From Moraxella nonliquefaciens (GTDB taxonomy: Bacteria; Pseudomonadota; Gammaproteobacteria; Pseudomonadales; Moraxellaceae): 64,000 nt of DNA. Both the position numbers and the translations under genes were made by a program. A model generated the notes under the pieces. That model saw only the letters and a list, made by a program, of their open reading frames with translations. It did no database searches and was not told where the DNA came from. Where the stretch lies: assembly GCF_001679005.1 (NCBI RefSeq), contig NZ_LXTW01000032.1, positions 310,001 through 374,000 of the forward strand, given 5' to 3'. Positions 17,077 through 26,900 of this stretch are shown here, one piece after another; within the stretch, counting starts at the first letter, position 1; the number at the start of each line of letters is the position of its first letter.

Positions 17077-18584
17077 CCATCATCGCTTATACTGACGGAG
17101 CATGTAAAGGCAACGGCAAAACAGGGGAGGCATCTGCTGGCGGATTTGGCACACACATCATCTACCCCACAGGCGACATACTAAACATTTGGGGTGGTGA
17201 GAGCGATACCACCAACAACCGCATGGAACTCATGGGGGCAATCACCGCCCTAGAACGTACCCCTACCGACACACCCATACAGATTTGGACGGATTCAAGT
17301 TATGTCAAAAACGGCATCACCCGATGGATTGATGGATGGAGAGCCAAAGGCTGGAAAAAAGCAAACGGAAAAGAGGTACTTAATCTGGATCTGTGGATGC
17401 GTCTAGACAATGCTTGCCAACGTCGCAATATTGATTGGCAGTGGATAAAGGGACATGCAGGACATGTCGGCAATGAGATGGCGGACAAACTTGCCAATGA
17501 TGGCGTTACAGGCAGTGGTGAGTTATTTATCAGCCATACCGCCACGCCTGCCCTGACAGATAAAAACACCAATACCAACCATTTACATGACGACAGCTTA
17601 GGCAATTTAGGCAATAACTTAGATGATGAGATGGATTACTATGCCAACATGGCAAATATGATTATGGATGACAACTTTGACCCCACCACGCCAATACTAA
17701 ATATAGAAGCAGACGTACAGAGTGTTAATAACAACGAACCGAATAACAAAACCAACCATAACCGCCCCACCAAAAAACCCAAGAAAAACACCCAGCCTGC
17801 CCCCATGCAAGTGGTTCGCCACAATCACCAGAATCCTGACTACGACGGACGCACCGATGAGATACGTGAACCTTTTTGGGCAGTACTGCCCGACCCCATT
17901 CATCGCGGGGCACAAGAACGTCAACTGATTATGGATACAGAGACGACAGGCATAGACCCTGCCACAGGCGACCGTATCGTTGAGATTGGCATCATTGAGA
18001 TGGTCAAACGCAAGCCAACTGGGGTTTGGTTGCATGTCTACCTAAATCCTGACAAACAGATGGATGATGAAGTCATTGGCGTGCATGGCATTCATAATGA
18101 ATTTTTGGCAGATAAACCCCGATTTGCCGATGTCGCCCCCCATGTCTACGAGTTCATGAAAGGGGCACAAATCATCGCTCATAACGCCCAGTTTGATATG
18201 AAATTTTTGTCGCATGAGTTTGACAAAGTGGGCATGACCGATTTTACTGATGTCGTGGAAGTCATCGACTCACTTGCACTTGCTCGCAAAATGTATGCAG
18301 GACAAAAAAACAACTTAGATGCTCTTGCCAAACGCTTGGATGTTGGTCAAGACATTGACCGTTCTTATCATGGAGCATTAAAGGACTCACAGATTTTACT
18401 GGAAGTTTATCTTGCCATGACCAGCGGACAGATTGCCATGAGTATCGAAGATGAAAGGGTTGGTCAAGATGATACCAAAGGCGAGATCAGTTTTAGTGAT
18501 TTAAGTGCCCTATCTGCTCAACTGATTCGCTCAAAAGATGATTTTTGTGCTGATAAAGCATGGCGTCAGAACGTACTTAAATAA
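17073..18584 (+). CDS. rnhA-dnaQ: RNase HI - DNA polymerase III epsilon fusion
   Basis: This 503-residue protein joins two replication enzymes. Residues 1-150 are RNase HI with the four catalytic acids Asp8, Glu52, Asp73 and Asp138; it removes RNA from RNA-DNA hybrids. An Asn/Asp-rich then basic linker spans about 155-280. Residues 283-450 are the epsilon proofreading 3'-5' exonuclease: ExoI DTETTG (Asp288, Glu290), ExoII HNAQFD (370-375), ExoIII HGALKD (His433, Asp438). QIAMSI (453-458) resembles the beta-clamp-binding motif of epsilon. The ATG overlaps the aroQ stop by four bases, implying coupled translation. A long continuous frame argues against an assembly artefact. Such fusions are known in Acinetobacter relatives. 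Confidence 0.93.
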   Translation: MTIIAYTDGACKGNGKTGEASAGGFGTHIIYPTGDILNIWGGESDTTNNRMELMGAITALERTPTDTPIQIWTDSSYVKNGITRWIDGWRAKGWKKANGKEVLNLDLWMRLDNACQRRNIDWQWIKGHAGHVGNEMADKLANDGVTGSGELFISHTATPALTDKNTNTNHLHDDSLGNLGNNLDDEMDYYANMANMIMDDNFDPTTPILNIEADVQSVNNNEPNNKTNHNRPTKKPKKNTQPAPMQVVRHNHQNPDYDGRTDEIREPFWAVLPDPIHRGAQERQLIMDTETTGIDPATGDRIVEIGIIEMVKRKPTGVWLHVYLNPDKQMDDEVIGVHGIHNEFLADKPRFADVAPHVYEFMKGAQIIAHNAQFDMKFLSHEFDKVGMTDFTDVVEVIDSLALARKMYAGQKNNLDALAKRLDVGQDIDRSYHGALKDSQILLEVYLAMTSGQIAMSIEDERVGQDDTKGEISFSDLSALSAQLIRSKDDFCADKAWRQNVLK

Positions 18585-18700
18585 AAAATTCATCCGATAT
18601 TTACCCACCGTTTATATAATTTTACTTGCCAAGTTTTATGAAACATGGTTAAATGTAGCAGTTATTGTATGCTGTCAAAACAGGATTAAACAGGATTATT

Positions 18701-20386
18701 ATGACTCAATCAGCCAAAACCGCCACCAATTTTGACCCATCATCACTTCATATTTTACGCAATGAAATCAACGCCGTATTAAAGGATGCTGAGATGCATT
18801 TGCGTGAGTTTTATGATGACCCCGACCAAGCCCCTTTATTGTTAGACTCAGCAAGCAACCTATCTCAACTGTCCGCCATTTTTAAATTGATTGTGTTTAA
18901 TGGTGCAGGGTTACTTGCTGACCATTTATCCGCCAGTTACACTTTGTTACATAATAACGCCGATGGCGACGAAGATGAGAACGAGATTTTGATGACTGAC
19001 ATCTCAGAGGCCATCATGTTGCTAGACCGCTATGTTGAATTTGTCCTACTAAAAGAAACACCCCAACCTGCCCTACTTTTACCCATCATCAATAAATTGG
19101 GTGAACATTTGGGGCATACTGCCATTGAATCGGACACCCTAAACCAAAACATCAATAGCATCATCATCGCTGACCCACAAGCCAACTATGCCTCTCTTAG
19201 CACGCTTAAACTCAATACCAAAGCCTTAACTCAGGCCTATCGTGCGGGTCTTTCCGTCATCCTTGAAAATAAGGATGGCATAATTAGCGATGATGAGCAT
19301 CAAAAATTAGATGGCATGGTCAAAGCCTGTGCTTTAATTGCCCAGCATTCTGATACGCTATTTTGGCAGTCAGCAAAGACCATCACCCAAAACATCGCCA
19401 ATGATTTGCCCCTAAGCCATGCCAAAAAACGCATCTTAGTCTATCTAGAACAACAGTTTTCTGACTATCTGCCAATCGAAGACCGTCGTTTTGCTGAGAT
19501 GGTCAGCCTTGCTTGCAACAAAAATAAAGACTTTGCCACATTTGCCAACCAAAAATATGCCCTAAACCGAGTAAGTGATGCCAAATTTGGTGAAATGCAA
19601 CGTTTCTTATTTGGCCCTAACCGTGAAATCACCGACACACTCAATGACTTAACTCAAGAACAATTAGAAGCCATCAAACAAAAAGTGGATAAATTCGTGC
19701 GTGCATCTAACGGCTTGGGTGAGATTGGTGAGATGGTCAGCGTTGATGATATCAAAGATGAACTTGATACCTTATCTAGAATTATGATATTACTAGAACT
19801 CACCGATGCCAGTCAAGCACTAAATGCAGCGTCAGCACAAATTGCCAGCTGGCAAAACCCCACCCTAGAAGATTTAGACACTTTCTTAGACAAATTATTG
19901 GTCGCCGAAAATGCTGTTATTTTTTTGGCTAAGAGTCATACCCCAGGGGCGGTCAAATTGCCACTACACAACCGTGAAATATCACTATACCAGCTAGATA
20001 CTTCTTATGAAACTTTGGTTAAAGAAGCACGTAGCAATCTGACGCTTACGACTTTGGCACTGACCGATTACCTAAATGATGACAGTCGTAACATCATGAA
20101 CCTACAAAACACCCCCGAGATGATTCGTCAAGTAGCAGGAGCGGCAGCCTTTTTACGCTTATCCGCCACATCAGCTCAGCTGTATCTGCTCGCTCGTCGC
20201 TTAGAAAATGGATTGCTTGATAAAATCAAAACCGCCCCTGATGGTGAACTGACACGCATCAGCAATGCTTGGGCGGACGTCTTGGTGGCAGCAGACTTTG
20301 AATTTGAAAACTTTGAAGAGAATCGCCCAACCAATGAACAAATCCTTCTCATCAGCCAAAACAGCCTAAATCTGTTGGTGGCATGA
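18701..20386 (+). CDS. FimL-like / ChpA-N-terminal-like scaffold protein
   Basis: The 561-residue soluble, mostly helical protein resembles Pseudomonas FimL, which is homologous to the N-terminal part of the chemosensory kinase ChpA. It shows an Hpt-like start (LHILRNEINAVLKDAEMHL) but lacks a convincing phosphoacceptor histidine, kinase or receiver domains. FimL connects the Chp system, type IV pili and cAMP signalling, so a twitching or surface-sensing role is inferred. The ATG at 18701 is preferred to the longer frame from 18665. Its stop overlaps the nudC start (ATGA). No other pilus gene is adjacent. Confidence 0.7.
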   Translation: MTQSAKTATNFDPSSLHILRNEINAVLKDAEMHLREFYDDPDQAPLLLDSASNLSQLSAIFKLIVFNGAGLLADHLSASYTLLHNNADGDEDENEILMTDISEAIMLLDRYVEFVLLKETPQPALLLPIINKLGEHLGHTAIESDTLNQNINSIIIADPQANYASLSTLKLNTKALTQAYRAGLSVILENKDGIISDDEHQKLDGMVKACALIAQHSDTLFWQSAKTITQNIANDLPLSHAKKRILVYLEQQFSDYLPIEDRRFAEMVSLACNKNKDFATFANQKYALNRVSDAKFGEMQRFLFGPNREITDTLNDLTQEQLEAIKQKVDKFVRASNGLGEIGEMVSVDDIKDELDTLSRIMILLELTDASQALNAASAQIASWQNPTLEDLDTFLDKLLVAENAVIFLAKSHTPGAVKLPLHNREISLYQLDTSYETLVKEARSNLTLTTLALTDYLNDDSRNIMNLQNTPEMIRQVAGAAAFLRLSATSAQLYLLARRLENGLLDKIKTAPDGELTRISNAWADVLVAADFEFENFEENRPTNEQILLISQNSLNLLVA

Positions 20387-21243
20387 GTCATCAGAACATC
20401 TCTTGCACAGACACGCAGTCATCAGTTGCCCATGTGATATGGGTAATTGATGGTGAAAGTGTCTTTTGTCGTGATAAAAAGCCTCACGCCTTTGAACGCA
20501 CTCAAATAGACATTGATGGCTTGGTTAATCATGGTGTTGATGATATATTGGGTGTGATTGAACTGCTTCATTTTGGGCGTGCTGACAGGCGAGTATTTGC
20601 CATTGATGCTCAAAAAATGGACGAGACACACCACTTTGATGGTGAGTTTATCGCTTATCGTCATGCTGTGGCAGTAACTGACAGTCATACCTCCCACGAA
20701 ATCTCAGCAGGCATTCAGCTGTTATTATGGCAAAAAAGCAATCAATTCTGTGGCTATTGTGGCAGCAAAACGATACGCCATCACAAAGAAAATGCCATGG
20801 CATGCCCCAACTGTCATCAATATTTCTATCCTAAAATACAGCCTTGTGTCATCATCGCCATCACTCGCCCCTGCCCCATCACAGGTCAGCCCCAAATCCT
20901 ATTGGCACAACATCATCGTCATCAGACAACAGGCATGTATGGACTGATTGCAGGATTTATGGAAGCGGGCGAAAATGTTAAGATGAGCATCCATCGTGAA
21001 GTGCTAGAAGAGACAGGCATTTATGTAGACGACATTCACTACATCACAAGTCAAGCTTGGCCATATCCAACCAATCTCATGCTTGGTTTTTGTGCCACTT
21101 ACAAATCAGGGGAAATCGTCATTGATAAGAATGAACTTTCTCATGCTCAGTTCTTTGGTAAAGATGACCTACCACTCATCCCCAAGCAAGGAACAATTGC
21201 CCATGAGTTAATCAGTCAAGCACTAAAACTGGATAAATACTAG
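20383..21243 (+). CDS. nudC: NADH pyrophosphatase / NAD-capped RNA hydrolase
   Basis: The 286-residue Nudix enzyme hydrolyses NAD(H) and removes NAD caps from RNA 5' ends. A zinc ribbon is formed by Cys123, Cys126, Cys141 and Cys144. The Nudix box runs 191-213 (GFMEAGENV to REVLEETGI), followed by SQAWPYP (223-229), the NudC signature that selects NAD. The divergent N-terminal domain is typical. It overlaps the upstream FimL-like gene by four bases. It is followed by a convergent intergenic region with an 8-bp tandem repeat. Confidence 0.95.
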   Translation: MSHQNISCTDTQSSVAHVIWVIDGESVFCRDKKPHAFERTQIDIDGLVNHGVDDILGVIELLHFGRADRRVFAIDAQKMDETHHFDGEFIAYRHAVAVTDSHTSHEISAGIQLLLWQKSNQFCGYCGSKTIRHHKENAMACPNCHQYFYPKIQPCVIIAITRPCPITGQPQILLAQHHRHQTTGMYGLIAGFMEAGENVKMSIHREVLEETGIYVDDIHYITSQAWPYPTNLMLGFCATYKSGEIVIDKNELSHAQFFGKDDLPLIPKQGTIAHELISQALKLDKY

Positions 21244-21332
21244 GGCATATCTACCATTGATAATAATTTTGGCATTATTGATTAACTACGCCTTTGGATG
21301 CGTTGCTATGGAGTAAACTGCAATTTATCCTT

Positions 21333-21372
21333 ACATCTCCACATCTCCACATCTCCACATCTCCACATCTTC
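21333..21372. repeat. 8-bp tandem repeat, five units
   Basis: ACATCTCC occurs four times perfectly and a fifth time with one change (ACATCTTC). The array lies in the 256-base convergent gap between nudC and leuA. It is not in a coding frame and not near a start codon, so phase variation is unlikely. Copy number probably varies between strains. Confidence 0.9.
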
Positions 21373-21460
21373 ATATTATTCCCACACGCTCATCAATGAT
21401 AAATTCTCATTTTACTGTTTAATGTTCAAAATTAAGATTATGTTAAATATTTTGTAAGAA

Positions 21461-21489
21461 TAAAAGAGCGAATATTTTTCGCCCTTTTA
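21461..21489. terminator. Bidirectional terminator between nudC and leuA
   Basis: AAAAGAGCGAA (21462-21472) pairs with TTCGCCCTTTT (21478-21488), with one mismatch and a short loop. T runs flank it in both directions. It lies 11 bases after the leuA stop and can serve both convergent genes. Confidence 0.7.
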
Positions 21490-21499
21490 TCACACCCAA

Positions 21500-23239
21500 T
21501 TACCACGCCTGCGACAATGCCGACAACACGCCTTTTAACATGGCAGATACGGTGCTGTTACACACGCCGATGCCAGAGTACATTTGACCACTGATATTGA
21601 GCTGAACATATGCTGCTGCCTCTGAATTGGTTTGGTTATTGTTAGGCTCATCATTTGGTAGGCTTTTCGTTGCTTTGGTTGTCTTGACATGAATGGCGTG
21701 TTCTGAATAATTGGTTATGTGAATCTCCCGACCTGTTGCCTTGATGAGTCCATCAATAAATGCTGATAACGCTCCATTACCCTGTCCGATGATTGTTAGC
21801 ACATCCGCCCCCATGCTAATTTGTCCATCAAAAGATACCTCCAAACCCTTATTTTGGATTTGATAATCATTAAGCTCAAAGGTCTCTTGGGTCAAATATG
21901 TCTTGGTAAAGATGTCAAGCAGTTCATCTATTTTTAGCTCACGAGCCAAACTCTCAGCGTGGTTTTGTACCACTTTGGCAAAATCAATCTGCATCCAGCG
22001 TGGCAAATTAAAACCATAATGACGCTGTAAAATATACGCCGCACCACCCTTACCTGACTGGCTATTGATACGCACCACATCTTGATAACTGCGACCGATA
22101 TGCACAGGGTCAATTGGCAGATATGCCACATCCCAATACTGCTCCGTTTCGGGATGTTTTTCATTATAATCCAGTGATTTTTTAATGGCATCTTGGTGCG
22201 AACCTGAAAATGCAGTAAACACAAGTTCACCAACATAAGCATGGCGTGGATGCACTGGCAAATTGGTGCAATCGGTTGCCACTTGCACAATCTCACTCAC
22301 CTGCGACAAATCAAGCTCGGGGTCTACCCCTTGTGTATACAGATTCATCGCCATGGTCAGTATGTCCATGTTGCCTGTACGTTCGCCATTACCAAGCAGT
22401 GTACCCTCCACACGGTCAGCCCCTGCCATAACCCCAAACTCGCTTGCTGCCACGCCACAGCCACGGTCGTTATGAGTATGCAGACTGATTATCACGTCTT
22501 TACGGCTTGGCAGATGGCGACAAAAATACTCAATCTGGTCAGCATATAGATTTGGTGTGGATGCTTCTACGGTAGCAGGCAGGTTTAAAATCACTTTTTG
22601 CCCATCTTGGGGTCGCCACACATCGCACACCGCTTGGCATACTTCTATGGCAAAATCAGTCTCTGTCTGACTAAAACTCTCTGGACTGTACTGAAAAATC
22701 CACTGTGTCTTTGGATAACGCTTGGCAATATCTCTAAGCAACCTCGCCCCATTAACCGCAATCGCTTTAATGCCATCTTTATCTAACTGATACACTTTGT
22801 CACGTTGTACTTTTGATGTGCTGTTATAAACGTGAACGATGGCACGTTTTGCTCCCTTTAAGCTCTCAAAGGTGCGTTCAATCAAATGCTCACGAGCCTG
22901 CACTAATACCTGCAAAGTAACATCATCAGGCACATGGCCACCTTCAATCAATAGGCGTGTAAAGTCAAATTCCACCTGAGCGGCAGAGGGAAAGCCAATC
23001 TCAATCTCTTTAAAACCAACTGCCACAAGCAATTTAAAAAAGCGTAATTTTTGCTCAATGGTCATGGGGTCAATCAAGGCCTGGTTACCATCTCGCAAAT
23101 CCACGCTCGCCCAAATCGGCGCTTTTTCAATGCGTTTATCGCACCACGTGCGGTCAGGTAAGCGTGGGGCAAATTCAAAGGGGCGGTATTTGGTAAAGTC
23201 AAAAGCTGGATTTTTTGGGGTAATTTTGGGGGCTAGCAT
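21500..23239 (-). CDS. leuA: 2-isopropylmalate synthase
   Basis: The enzyme condenses 2-oxoisovalerate with acetyl-CoA in the first committed step of leucine synthesis. The ATG at 23239 gives 579 residues, the length of the long LeuA subfamily; an upstream start at 23344 would add 35 unrelated residues. Visible motifs are WASVDLRDGNQAL with the metal Asp, SLHTHNDRG with the metal histidines, and GNGERTGN. The C-terminal LeuA dimer/regulatory domain contains the leucine-feedback region. It is divergent from an Lrp-family regulator, with an inverted repeat between them. No leuBCD is adjacent. Confidence 0.96.
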   Translation of the reverse strand: MLAPKITPKNPAFDFTKYRPFEFAPRLPDRTWCDKRIEKAPIWASVDLRDGNQALIDPMTIEQKLRFFKLLVAVGFKEIEIGFPSAAQVEFDFTRLLIEGGHVPDDVTLQVLVQAREHLIERTFESLKGAKRAIVHVYNSTSKVQRDKVYQLDKDGIKAIAVNGARLLRDIAKRYPKTQWIFQYSPESFSQTETDFAIEVCQAVCDVWRPQDGQKVILNLPATVEASTPNLYADQIEYFCRHLPSRKDVIISLHTHNDRGCGVAASEFGVMAGADRVEGTLLGNGERTGNMDILTMAMNLYTQGVDPELDLSQVSEIVQVATDCTNLPVHPRHAYVGELVFTAFSGSHQDAIKKSLDYNEKHPETEQYWDVAYLPIDPVHIGRSYQDVVRINSQSGKGGAAYILQRHYGFNLPRWMQIDFAKVVQNHAESLARELKIDELLDIFTKTYLTQETFELNDYQIQNKGLEVSFDGQISMGADVLTIIGQGNGALSAFIDGLIKATGREIHITNYSEHAIHVKTTKATKSLPNDEPNNNQTNSEAAAYVQLNISGQMYSGIGVCNSTVSAMLKGVLSALSQAW

Positions 23240-23355
23240 GATAGGCTCACTTAATGATAAAATTTGGATGGTAGAAACTGAGATGATATCATCATACCAA
23301 AATTTTGCAATAATTTTTACCAATTTTACAAAAATATTTGGCAAATTTTAGTTGT

Positions 23356-23388
23356 TTTTACCACAAAAATGATAATTTTATGGTAAAA
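23356..23388. promoter_or_regulatory. Inverted repeat in the leuA-lrp divergent promoter region
   Basis: TTTTACCA (23356-23363) and TGGTAAAA (23381-23388) are exact inverted copies with a 17-base AT-rich spacer, centre-to-centre 25 bases. The right arm overlaps the extended -10 TGGTAAAAT of the regulator gene. Lrp-type proteins often bind such phased AT-rich repeats, so this may be a shared or autoregulatory site. Confidence 0.45.
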
Positions 23389-23415
23389 TCTGCTAAATTT
23401 TAATCATTATTCACC

Positions 23416-23883
23416 ATGAATGCCATCAGCCTAGATTCCATTGACCATAAAATCCTAAAATTGCTCACAAACAACGCTCGCCTTACCGTTGCTGATATGT
23501 CAGAGCAGGTCAATCTGTCCGCCACACCCATCATTCGCAGGATTAAACGGCTTGAAGAGATGGGTGTTATCACAGGCTATCACGCCCACACCTCCACTCA
23601 TGCACTGGGTAATACGTTATCGGTCTTTGTGGCGGTGAATATGGATAAGCACACCGCCGAACGCTTTGGTGAATTTGAAAATCACATCAAGACCTTTGAT
23701 GAAGTGGTGTCGTGTAGCCTTGTCACAGGACGCTCAGAGGATTATCTATTAAAGGTCGTGGTGCGTGACATGAGTCATTATGAAGAGTTTTTGCTTCATA
23801 GACTAAGCAAAATTGATGGGGTCAGTCAGCTTCATACCAGTTTTGAATTAAGGGAGGTATTTGATAGAAGTGCCATCATCTAA
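23416..23883 (+). CDS. Lrp/AsnC family transcriptional regulator
   Basis: The 155-residue protein has an N-terminal winged helix-turn-helix (LDSIDHKILKLL, ADMSEQVNLSATPIIRRIKRL) and a C-terminal RAM ligand-binding domain (VVSCSLVTGRSEDYLLKVVVRD). These are both Lrp hallmarks. Feast/famine regulators respond to amino acids. Its position divergent from leuA suggests leucine biosynthesis as a target, but whether it is the global Lrp or a local regulator cannot be told. It has an extended -10 TGGTAAAAT 27 bases before the ATG. Confidence 0.93.
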   Translation: MNAISLDSIDHKILKLLTNNARLTVADMSEQVNLSATPIIRRIKRLEEMGVITGYHAHTSTHALGNTLSVFVAVNMDKHTAERFGEFENHIKTFDEVVSCSLVTGRSEDYLLKVVVRDMSHYEEFLLHRLSKIDGVSQLHTSFELREVFDRSAII

Positions 23884-23936
23884 CCATGTTCGGTCAAATG
23901 TATTGCCAAAATAAACACGCCAATACCAATCATCAC

Positions 23937-26900
23937 TTACTCCGATTCTTTTGCCACATGCCCATGCAAATATCTTAATAATTCAAACACCGCATTAACT
24001 CGCCCTGTTACGTCTTTTTCATCTTTAAAAGCATATTTTAACCCTGTTGCCCCATTCATGCGATAGCCATCATTAGACTGAATGAGCTTAACAATTGCCA
24101 AACCATCCACAGGTGTATCTGCTTTAAATTCCATACTCAGCCCAAAAGCTGTAACATCAATTTTGCTAATACCAAGTGGCATGCTCTGCACACGCATTTT
24201 GTGTACCAAAAATAAATTACTAAGGGCGGTTGGCATTGCTCCAAAGCGGTCAATCATCTCAGCACGCAACTCATTAAGCTCATCCACCGTCTCGGCATTG
24301 GCAATACGCTTGTAACACAAAAGCCTCTCATGCACATCTGCCAAATAATCGCTCGGTATCAAGGCGGACGCATGAATGTTTATGTCGCTGACCAAATCAA
24401 GTGGTGTGGCAAGGCTTGGTGTATTGCCCGACTTTATCGCCTTTGTGGCACGTTCTAACATGTCCATATACAGTCCAAAACCAATGGTCTGCATGTTGCC
24501 AGACTGCTGCTTACCCAAAATCTCGCCTGCCCCACGAATCTCCAAATCCTCACTTGCCAGCATAAAACCTGCTCCCAAAGTATTGGCTCGGCTAATGGCA
24601 TCAAGGCGTTTTTTGGCATCAGTGCTTAGACCTTTGATAGATGGCACAAATAAATAACAATATGCTTGATGATGCGATCGCCCCACACGTCCACGCAGCT
24701 GATGAAGCTGGGCAAGTCCAAACTTATCCGCTCGGTTGATGATGATCGTATTGGCATTTGGCACATCAATGCCCGTCTCAATGATGGTACTGGCGACAAG
24801 CACATTGGTTTTTTTGTGATAAAAATCACTCATGACATCATGTAGTTCTTTGTGTGCCATTTGTCCATGAGCCACACCCACACGCACCTCAGAGATGAGG
24901 TCGGATAAGTTTTGTGCCACTGTATCAATGCTTGTCAGGTCATTATGCAAATAATACACCTGCCCCCCACGCAATATCTCACGCAAAATGGCATCTTTGG
25001 TTGTCTGTTCACTTTTTTGGGCCACAAAGGTCTTAATGGCAAGCCGTCTTGCTGGTGGTGTGGCAATAATAGAAATGTCCTGCATGCCAGATAATGCCAT
25101 ATTTAGTGTGCGAGGAATCGGGGTTGCGGTCATGGTAAGCGTGTCCACCTCTGCTTGCATGGCTTTGATTTTTTCTTTATGACGCACGCCAAAACGGTGT
25201 TCTTCATCAATAATCATCAGCCCTAAGTTCTTAAATGTTACATCATCTTGTAACAGTCGGTGCGTGCCAATGATGATATCCACCTTGCCATCGGCTAAGC
25301 TGGCAAGCACCTTATCTTGGGCTTTTTTAGACGAAAAACGAGACAAACTTTCAATCTTAATCGCCCAATCGGCAAATCTGTCCTTAAAACTGTCCTCGTG
25401 TTGCCCTGCCAGTAGTGTGGTTGGCACAAGCAGTGCCACCTGATAACCTGCCTGCACCGCAATAAATGCTGCACGCATGGCGACCTCTGTCTTGCCAAAA
25501 CCCACATCACCACAAATTAGCCTATCCATGGGCTTGGTCTGCTTCATGTCAAACATCACCGCCTCTATGGCACTTTGTTGGTCGGGGGTTTCATCATAGG
25601 CAAAACCACTGGCAAACAGCTCATAGCTTGCCATATCAATATCAAAACTGATGCCTTGTTTGGCATTACGACGAGCCTGCACATTTAACAGCTCTGCTGC
25701 CACATCATAAATGTCGGTCAGGCTCTTTTGGCGTGCCTTATCCCACTTACCCGAACCAATTTTTGATAACGGTACTGCCTCACTGTCACTGCCACTGTAA
25801 CGCCCAATTAGAGCAAGGTTGGTGATTGGTACATAGACATTGGCATCATCGGCATATTTAATGTGGATAAATTCCTGCTCGCCATCGCCCACATCAAGCA
25901 CAACAAGCCCCAAATAGCGTCCAATACCATAGGACAAATGCACCACAAGCGACCCTTCGGTCATCTCACTGACTGATTTTATCAAAAGAGCCTGAGATAG
26001 GGCGTTTTGGCGTTTGTGTCTATTGGTAGCGACGGCTCGCCCAAAAATTTGGGTCTCACTGATGATACAAATGCCCTGATTCTTCTCACTTTTTAGCCAA
26101 AGACCACGTTCCATTGGGGCAATGGTTAGGGCAATTTTATCCAAATCAGCTTCTTTGGAAGGTTTGGGTAAAGTGGCATTGTTTGGGGTAACTTTATATT
26201 CATCCAAATTCGCCAAAAACTCATCAAAATCCGCCACCGTGTTACCATCAAGTTTGCCCTTTAATAACTCTAAAATAATCTCACGGCGACCTGCACTCTC
26301 ACACACCAATAAAATCGGCTCATCACAGACCCTAACAAAATCCAAAAACTCATCCAATGGCTCATCTTTTTGATGATTGATTGGCAAATTAGGAACGGCA
26401 TGAGTGCTAATATGGTCAAATAAAGTCAGTGCATCTTCTCTGTCATCACCAAATACCGCTCTTGGATATGCCTTTAATGCTTGGAAAAATTCATTGCTTG
26501 GCAAATACAAATAATCAGGTGGCAGTATCGGCACATCCTTATCAAATGCCAAAGAATGATGACGTGCTTTTATCTGTTCCCAAAAATCATGATGATAAGC
26601 GGATAAGTTGTCATCACAGACGATGAGGGTTTTTTTGGGCAAATAATCAAACAGCGTGCCATGTGTCTGCCATTCATGTAAATCACAAAACAGTGGTGCA
26701 TAATATTCCACACCGGGCGGTTGTATGCCATTCATGATGTCATGGTAAAATGCCACCTTGCGAGCGGATACATTTGGAAATAGACTGGCAAAATTTTGGC
26801 GAAATCTCTCTTTGTCATCTAAGTCAAATTCACAAGCAGGCAACAGGCGAAAACTTGACACCTTAGGTGATTTTGGGGCATTTTTATCATCAAATACGCC

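Noticed and set aside
21333..21372. Phase-variable promoter or coding repeat
   Set aside because: Both neighbouring genes converge on the repeat, so it is near neither a promoter nor a start codon.
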